Shown here piece after piece: positions 57,075-64,000 of a DNA stretch of 64,000 nucleotides. The notes under the pieces are model-generated. The model saw nothing but the letters and a program-made list of their open reading frames with translations. It was not told where the DNA came from and ran no database searches. The DNA is taken from NCBI RefSeq assembly GCF_051622035.1, contig NC_135355.1:29172986-29236985 (forward strand), given 5' to 3'. The DNA is from Arctopsyche grandis. Its lineage: Eukaryota > Arthropoda > Insecta > Trichoptera > Hydropsychidae. The position numbers were made by a program, and so were the translations under genes. Position 1 is the first letter of the stretch, and every line of letters begins with the position of its first letter.

Positions 57075-57380
57075 GTGCTCAGTTTGGTTTGTCATTTTAT
57101 CGTAAACAGACTTACGCCAGAACATGTGCAAATTGTGCAAATTTGTTTCAAAAATCGTGGTTCAGTTCACGAAAATTGCCGTGCGCTACGTCCATTTATC
57201 GGTCGTGAATTGGCCTCCAAGATCGTTGGATTATTTTCTGTGGGTATATGTGAAATCGCTAGTCTATACCGATAAAACAGAGACGATGGACGGCTTGGAA
57301 GCCTTCGCCGCGTTATTGCCGATATACGGCCTCAGCTGATCGAAAATTGGAATTTAAACACTAATGGCATAGCAGTATCT
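57075..57380 (+). pseudogene. Mariner-superfamily transposase remnant with large internal deletion
   Basis: The first part reads RLTPEHVQIVQICFKNRGSV and CRALRPFIGR, matching the N-terminal helix-turn-helix of a widespread insect transposase type. The next frame reads NWPPRSLDYFLWVYVKSLVY and DKTETMDGLE, the segment around the last acidic catalytic region, and a third frame continues LRRVIADIRPQLIENWN. The roughly 200 residues normally between N- and C-terminal parts are missing, so this is an internally deleted, non-autonomous copy. Assignment rests on remembered family motifs. Confidence 0.7.
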
Positions 57381-57648
57381 TCCAATAAAACCAATGGTGT
57401 TACCACGATTTTTATTTCATTTTAAAGTTCTACACCTTTAAAAAAAACACACTTTATTTATAGAAAATAAATAATCACACAATGAGGAAAGGGATATAAT
57501 CAAAATAAGAATATTCACTAACACTAAAAACTAAAAAGCTTCTTCAAATGCAGTTGATTTATTCAAATTATTTTCTAATGTAGGACTTGAATTTCAATAA
57601 CAAACTCTTCATCAAATTGTAAATATTTCAAATTCAATTCAAGTTAAC
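57381..57648. other. Gene-free spacer
   Basis: AT-rich, nothing seen. Confidence 0.4.
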
Positions 57649-57915
57649 CAGCAGCATAGACTATTAGTAAGCATATAATACTTTCGAACAAAGTGGTCAC
57701 GGGTTCAATGCTGGCTAGAGCTTGGATATGTGACTCCAGATCGACCGTTTCCTATCAGAGTTTGCCAATTTTTATCTGATTTTCGTTGAAACGGTTCGAA
57801 CAAATTAGCAACATTTACACATTTTCTCACAAAATTTCGTGTTTTTCAGCATCTTGAATTTCGCTTATTTGTATAAATACTGCAAAGCTGTCCATATATG
57901 TCTCTGTGGATGTTA
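57649..57915 (+). mobile_element. tRNA-headed SINE copy lacking the tail
   Basis: Head with CATATAATACTTTCGAACAA and GTGGTCACGGGTTCAATGC (B box), body with CAGAGTTTGCCAATTTTTAT and GAAACGGTTCGAACAAATT. The AAGGCGC inverted-repeat tail of the other copies is absent. Confidence 0.7.
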
Positions 57916-59604
57916 ATGGAATACTTACAATACTTCTGTGTATAATGTAATATCGTGTATAATGTAATATACGTGTATAATGTAAATACGAGGGTGAATA
58001 CCTGTATATATAATTAATAATTTTTAATATTTATACCACAATCGTCGCTTTGGAGAAATATGTTAGGACGAGTGTGTATGATTGATTGAATAAAATAAAT
58101 TTAAATCGATAGAATTTTTGAATCTTCCTTCGTCTTCTTCTTCGAGTGCTTGAGAACAAAAATCTTCAAAGGCTGGGACCACCTGACTGAACAGGTCTTG
58201 GTCCTGTGCTATTCGAACCAGTTCTTGAAATCCCATGCTGGTCCATTTTCAAATATATGTATTTCAAAATATAGAAAAACCACCACTTGAATGAATAACA
58301 TTTACATGCCTACGTACATGCATACTGTATGAAACTAACCGTGTAATTGAAGCTAAATTGTGTATATTGAATAGTGACTTTGAATTCTAAATTTATCTTC
58401 AGTTCAACACTCACATGTTTTGAGGAAATTTTGTACAAAAAATTGGCATCATTTTGACCGTTTAAATTCGCAAAATCGGACGAACAACCTCTTCCAATGT
58501 CGATTATATTCGCGCCTCGATTTATTTCAAACACTCAGTATTTTTTTTCATCCGGCTCAAATGTTTTCATTTTGCACGCAAAAACAAACACAGAAACATG
58601 ATCAACTATCGTATTGTGAACGTGGTAGTTAAATTGCAGATGCAATGACAATTTTAAAAGCGCGACTATCGTTTCGCAATAATTGCTGGAAACACAATCG
58701 ATTGATTTTTTGATCGATACGATTTCAATTACGAAAACCAGTTTCGTCTGCGCGAGTGGTTAAACCAGTTTCCCGGTCTTCGGCTGGTCACCCTACTCAC
58801 GCATACAAACACTGCACGTAAGCAAACCTACCTGACTATATCACTCAATATCAGCTACTACGTACTTGGAAAACCATAATTTACCTAAGGAAAACGAATC
58901 GATTTAATTCGGAAAAAAAAACAACGTAAACAAACCATTTATATGTGAAGTTAACGGCAGTAGCAAATTTAATTCATGAAAATTTATATTATTAATAAAA
59001 TATTACATACATATTGTGTTGCGTCATCGTCAGCGATATATCGCAATCGTAGAAAAAATGATGCACTTTCTTACATAAAACATGGCGCTATTATTATACC
59101 AATTCACACATACGTGCAACGCTGTCACGGACAAGCGATTGAGAAAGAAAGTGAAATTCGACCACAAAAACCATAATATATGTATACGGGTAAATAAATT
59201 GACGATGACGTCATTTTTAACGTACTTTTATACGTATAATATGACCGGTTACTGTATTTTTTTTTATTTAGTATGTGTCATCTTTACGTGTTTACGCCTC
59301 ATATTGATAAGGCACCCTATGCTACTTTTTACAGAAAAAAAACTAAGGCAACATCGCCAAACACACTTATCATTCCTCTTACTTCACTGTTCACTATCTT
59401 TCTCGCTCTTTTAGAAGCAACTTATATTATTTACGCCAAATTCCTCATTTCGTTATTGTTTCCAAAATACAATAGTGCAAATAAATAGCACACGAAATTC
59501 TTAAACCAAAAATAAACGTACAAAATATGAAATATGTATCAAAAGATAAATTAATCGAGACTAGTCTGGCTGGATACATGGGCTTAGTCTATGTAGTAGT
59601 CATG
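57916..59604. other. Gene-free stretch
   Basis: One isolated GCTGGTCACCCTA end at 58781-58793 resembles the terminus of 42120-43109. Short frames only. Confidence 0.4.
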
Positions 59605-59738
59605 CAGATAGATCGGCGGACAAGTTTTTCTCGCAAAAAAAAATGGTTCACTATTGTCAACCTTTTTTTATCTATTGCTTTGTAGCACAATAGTGAAATA
59701 TTTTTTGTGGACAAAAGAAACTTTTCCGGCGATCTCTG
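59605..59738. mobile_element. CAGAG-type short hAT MITE
   Basis: AGATCGGCGGACAAGTTTTT at the left and AACTTTTCCGGCGATCTCTG at the right, with ACTATTGTCAAC and ACAATAGTGAA inside. GTCATG and ATCATG flanks are a weak target duplication. It is related to 2239, 7519 and 63149. Confidence 0.65.
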
Positions 59739-60839
59739 ATCATGAAATATGTAGGTAAAACATGGATGTAAAGGCGCAGACACTCGATAAATATGTACAT
59801 ATAATCGATGAACTGTTTTTTTATCATATTATATGTACATATGTATATCACGATGTACATATACAAAAACAAACTCCCAGTAAACACTATATGAGCCGTT
59901 ATATTTGCAAGTGACATATGTACATAAGTTCATTTTTCTTAATTTCAAGAAATATTTCGTAAAACATTAAATATAATGATTTGCGTTAAACAATATTTAA
60001 AAAAATACAGGTGTTTTTTTACACTATGTTTATTCCGCTTTTCCGAGATACTGTACATATCGAATTAAATAAGTGGTAACAATTTTTTTAATGAAGTCAA
60101 ACAGAAATAGTGTTTTTGGAACTGAAAATTGGACTTCCGCCACTTTCAAACATAACGGCGCATGTAACTATTTACATACATATGTACATATGTACATATG
60201 TACATATATATGTAGGTGATGAGCAAAATATTTATGTATGTAATTTCACACATTAGGTGTAACGTAAAAATTCGTTTGCACCTTGGGTGCAGAACATATT
60301 GGTTCCAGATGTAATGTGTACGTTTCAGTTAGTTGAATTGAGTTACTATTTTCATAATGCAGTGCCAACAGTTGTCATGCGTCATCCAAGGCGAGAGAGG
60401 CAAAACGTGCTAAATTTATTCGCTACAAATTTCAACTGGTAAATTATTGTTGCCGAGATAACTTGGACGAGTATCGAAGGACGCGATTTCAGTACCATTT
60501 CCTGATTTCAGCAATGAATTCCGATTTGAAACTGCAGCAGGAAACGGAACTGTTATGGGACAAGGCCTTACAAATAAATCAAACGCATTTACATAATTTA
60601 AATCCACACTGGCGACTTCACTGATTAACTGATTTTATACACTTATCCACGGAAAGAAATACAATAATTTACAATGTAAAGTATTTCATTTGTGAATGTA
60701 AATATGTATAATTCATACCTTTATATAAACGTAGATCGGCTTAAAAGTTGCTAACCACATAGAGATTTGTATCCAACCACGCAATTAGATTCTCTAGCTT
60801 CGACAATTGTCGCAGTTTAGGACGCTAAGTCTATGACCA
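59739..60839. other. Gene-free stretch
   Basis: ACATATGTACATATGTAC repeats at 60178-60212. 59900-59990 and 60100-60165 resemble parts of 42660-43030 (TAAAACATTAAATATAATGATTTG), so a piece of the 42120 element family lies here. Confidence 0.45.
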
Positions 60840-61405
60840 GCCCTGCAACGAACGCAATAATATGAGCATTGGACCGATCACACAGAGGACAAAGAATAAT
60901 TGCCATCTTCAAATCTAAAATGCCACTTAGCCCGAATAAAAAGATCTTCGATCAATGTTTTTTACCAGTGATGACGTTTGGATTTGAAAATTGGACATTG
61001 AACTCCAAAATGCAAGACAAAATCCAGTGCAATCAAATAAGTATGGAACGTCGTATGCTTGGCATAATGAGGAGGGATAGAAAATGGAATACGTGGGTTA
61101 AAAGTATGTATCCCAAAGTTGGTTGATGTAATGGTGAGAGTAAATAAATTTAAATGGTAATGAGTGGGCTACGTAGCTAGAAAAACAGACGATAGATGGA
61201 CGAAAGAAGTGTTGTTGGACGAAAGATAGTTGGACGAAAGGACGAATGATACCCGTGAGAATGTGCAAGAATACATGGAAGGTCACGGAGGAGATAGGTG
61301 TATGAAATCAGAATGTGTGGGATGAAATGCTCAAAACAGACGAATGGAAGCGTTTTGGGGAGGCTTTCATCTAGCAGAGAATGGTGAATGGCTATTAATG
61401 GTGAT
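60840..61405 (+). mobile_element. LINE family B, ORF2 C-terminus and trailer
   Basis: IIAIFKSKMPLSPNKKIFDQ, LPVMTFGFENWTLNSKM, SMERRMLGIMRRDRKWNTW are intact in one frame (60869-61126). Frame breaks follow through the GHVARRTDDRWTKEVL part, with a duplicated TGGACGAAAG phrase at 61197-61238, and it ends in the GATGATGATC trailer. Confidence 0.85.
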
Positions 61406-61408
61406 GAT

Positions 61409-61518
61409 GATCTGGTTGAGGGATTGTTTAATTTGAGATTGTAAACGTGTTCTAATATTGTATGCATTTATTTTATGTTTTACAAACTCAAATTAAACAA
61501 TCCCTCAACCAGATCAGC
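61409..61518. repeat. Perfect inverted repeat, about 30-bp arms
   Basis: GATCTGGTTGAGGGATTGTT and TAATTTGAG are mirrored by CTCAAATTA and AACAATCCCTCAACCAGATC around a 48-base centre. It sits directly after the LINE trailer. Confidence 0.85.
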
Positions 61519-61692
61519 TTATTTTAGATTAAACAAATCCAAGTTATCAGAAATATGGTTGAGGGGTTTTATACTCCTTGCAACAGGTGACGAAGCCATC
61601 AAATTGGTACATGTCACAGGAGAAGAGAACAAACTGCGGCATTTAATGTACCTAAGGTGGCTCAAAGCATTGATGCTAAATGTACATACATA

Positions 61693-61864
61693 CCAGTGGC
61701 GTGCCGTGGAAATTTTCCATTTTTATCGCACATATTTACTTGTGTGCGCGAGCAGGACACAAGGGGACTAGGTGACGTCATACCAAGTCCCCTTGCATCC
61801 TGCTCGCGCACACGTAAGTGAGACTGTACAATAAAAAGGAAGATTTCCACGGCACACCAGTGGT
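61693..61864. mobile_element. Foldback element, CCAGTGGCGTGCCGTGG ends
   Basis: CCAGTGGCGTGCCGTGGAAA and TTTCCACGGCACACCAGTGG form the ends. Inner arms GTGCGCGAGCAGGA and TCCTGCTCGCGCAC and AAGGGGACTAGGTGACGTCA/ACCAAGTCCCCTT complete the fold. The inner part is shared with 53692-54122. Confidence 0.8.
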
Positions 61865-63102
61865 ATATGAATATGTATATACACAAACGTGTATATATAT
61901 ATATATAAAATATAAATACAATATTTTAATAGCTCCGTACATGCATATACCACCGAGAGTATTAACTTTCCTTATCGAAAAAAATAATTGGGCGCCAACG
62001 AGAGAGACGGATAAGGAAACGATTTGCGGTGTAAATTCGTCGACCAGGAAGCCAGATACACTCATATCTCATTTAAAGAGATTGTGAAGGTAAAATGAGG
62101 CTATTTTGCTGAGACTGCGGGTGTTGGTGCTGCTGCTGCTACTGAAGAAGTACATTGATCGAACAGGTTTGGTCTACTGGTCGTTCATACAGTGAAAGTG
62201 AACGACAGCACGCTCGGAAAAAGGGTACCATATTGGTGGAGTGAAGGTCGATTGAAAGCGAAGATTGGTCGGAGAGGACCTGAACGACCTCAGCTTATCG
62301 TCAGAGGCCCCCTTTCTATTCAGAGAAACTCCACGAGGGGTTTCACCGATAAATCACACCATTTCAGCCTCCCTTACTCAACTGAACGAAAACCAAGTGT
62401 TATGATTATTATACTAAATATATTCGGATAAACAATCGAAATATATTCGGATAAACAATCGAAAAAATTGTTATTGATTTAGGTTATATTTTTGGACAAA
62501 AGGTTGGGTAATATATTGCAGCGACAATCGCGAGGATTTATTGTAGACATAATCACAACGATTTATTGTATCGACAGACTGATACTTAGATAGTAAGTAC
62601 CAATTCTCAAATATCGCTAGATCAGTTTATTGTGGTAAATTATAAATCTTTTGTCCTGTACGTAGAACTACATTTATTCGTAAGGGAATCTACTTACAAA
62701 CGGTAGAAGTCAAGTACTAAGCGAAATTTAACAAAATTTTTAAAATTGACTTCGGTTAGTTACATGTTAGGGTTGCCAACTGGGAAATGAAAAAAAGAGG
62801 ACATTTTTTTTAAATATTTATTACAATAAAGCCTTGACATTAAAAATTTAACATAAGATCGTTTAGAGCAGCGGTCGCCGACCTTTTGGACTTCACGTAT
62901 CACTAAATTCATAATTTTAAATCTTGCGGACCAGTTTTTTGAATTTTTAAAAAAGATACGATATAAATTTGTAAATTAATAATCACAAATTTATATTTTA
63001 TTTATATGAAATGCATTCAGTGGCGTATCATAAACAGTGTGGGCCTGGATGAAAGGTTACAAATTGAGTCCACATTATTTATTTTTAATATTGTAATAAT
63101 AA
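61865..63102. other. Gene-free stretch
   Basis: (TA)n at 61892-61908. A GCTGCTGCTGCT run at 62132-62143 lies in a CpG-richer patch (62100-62350) with a 79-codon frame of no recognised family. CAGCGGTCGCCGACCTTTTG at 62869 and CAGTGGCGTATCATAAACAG at 63019 are isolated hAT-like ends. Confidence 0.4.
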
Positions 63103-63148
63103 ATTTGTAGGTAATTTTTATAAATTATTTATAAAAATTACCTACAAA
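63103..63148. repeat. Perfect hairpin TTTGTAGGTAATTTTTATAA
   Basis: The arms are complementary along their length around TTA. It directly abuts the next MITE. Confidence 0.8.
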
Positions 63149-63288
63149 TGGTCGATGGATGCTATACAAATAACAATAGACCACTCAATTAGTAAAGCAA
63201 GAGAGCAAAAAAGTATTGTTTTTCTAAGAAATTAACAAAAGTGAACCATTATTGGTGCGAAAAGCATCCATCGAATGCCGATCTTTGA
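63149..63288. mobile_element. CAGAG-type short hAT MITE
   Basis: GTCGATGGATGCT at the left is mirrored by AGCATCCATCGA near the right end, which closes with TGCCGATCTTTG. The reverse complement matches the left half of 7519-7675 closely. Confidence 0.7.
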
Positions 63289-64000
63289 TCATTAGACAAG
63301 TATTGCAACTTTCAAATTATACGAAAAATTCGAAATGTATTAAAAATAATAAAATTCATGTATTAATAAAATAAGTGCCAGTTTAATTTAATACAAACTA
63401 AAATTTATAAAAAATTAATTAATTTATTTAGCGCCGCGGATGAAATTTTTTTTCTTATTCTAGAATCTCATTACATATTTGCTGGTGCATTCACTTTCAC
63501 TTTACCATGAGAAAAATGTTATATTCTGGGAAGCGTTATACTTTACAAAATTGTGGAACGTGAATTATATATAATAGTTATAAATTAAATGAAATACATA
63601 AGTATTGGTTAGATCAGATTTTAATTTCTCAAATTTTCTTATGATATTCTTCATATACATACATATGTATATTTAAGCCTAGAACTATGCAATTCGAACA
63701 TTCCAAATTGAATAAATAAATGTAATCATTACAAAATAATAGTAAAACAAGTTTCAAAACGATCGGAAGACTGTAGACTGAAGAGGCTTTGTAAAAAAAA
63801 GAAATATTTTGAGCATATTTAACAAAAGAGAGAGAACAGATTAATTTTATCAAAAAATTACCAAATCGATTGTCCGACAGTACGCCGCGGCCATTCGATT
63901 TTCTTGGTTTTTGTCTGTCTTGCGTTGTTATTGAAGTCATCGCATAAGAAGGGGTAGGAGAGTGAAAATCAGTAAATAGTGAAGATGACACGTCGTTTGA
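63289..64000. other. Gene-free stretch to the right edge
   Basis: AT-rich. A minus-strand frame of 120 codons at 63629-63991 has a credible N-terminus (SSSLFTDFHSPTPSYAMTS) but turns into Ile/Leu/Tyr-rich AT-driven text; it could include the edge of an exon but shows no motif. Confidence 0.3.

Noticed and set aside
62192-62431. Plus-strand open frame of 79 codons
   Set aside because: CpG-richer and of mixed composition, but no motif, and its end is AT-driven; not enough to call a gene.

Overview
This is nuclear DNA of an AT-rich animal, almost certainly an insect. It has spliced genes with many short introns, a BTB exon of the insect transcription-factor type, an insect-like mitochondrial pyruvate carboxylase, dense TACATATGTA-type microsatellites, and a heavy load of non-LTR retrotransposon, SINE, Helitron and hAT remnants. 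I cannot fix the insect order from the sequence. There is no bacterial-style operon and no CRISPR array.

Three genes can be supported. (1) 773-967, minus strand: first coding exon of a BTB/POZ transcription factor; its remaining exons lie beyond the left edge. (2) 15396-22921, plus strand: a complete pyruvate carboxylase gene. I resolved 23 constitutive coding exons that join in frame to 1188 aa, plus one optional in-frame 51-nt cassette exon; one intron uses a GC-AG boundary. (3) 27750-29219, minus strand: a three-exon gene for an unfamiliar 439-aa protein with two membrane segments and a Ser/Thr-rich, acidic region between them.

The remaining roughly 80 percent is intergenic or intronic and is dominated by mobile-element remains. 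1-15 kb: a LINE fragment, SINEs, Helitron ends, many short hAT-type elements with 8-bp target duplications, and a 745-bp foldback. 15-23 kb: pyruvate carboxylase with a hAT element in intron 3. 23-30 kb: 3' flank, a long AT dinucleotide run, a 935-bp hAT element, then gene 3. 30-64 kb: almost entirely transposon-derived, with nested insertions, large palindromes, a 52-bp minisatellite, seven copies of one LINE 3' end and a transposase remnant. Three CpG-richer stretches (30.9-31.1, 34.3-34.7 and 36.9-37.7 kb) could be promoters or untranslated first exons.

The most notable signal is a set of short hAT-type elements lined up end to end, each junction made of the same 8-bp target duplication (clearest at 34979-35414). 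It suggests that related elements repeatedly inserted at the duplicated site of an earlier copy. Second is a 191-bp Helitron sitting inside a foldback element whose related copy at 10 kb serves as the empty site.
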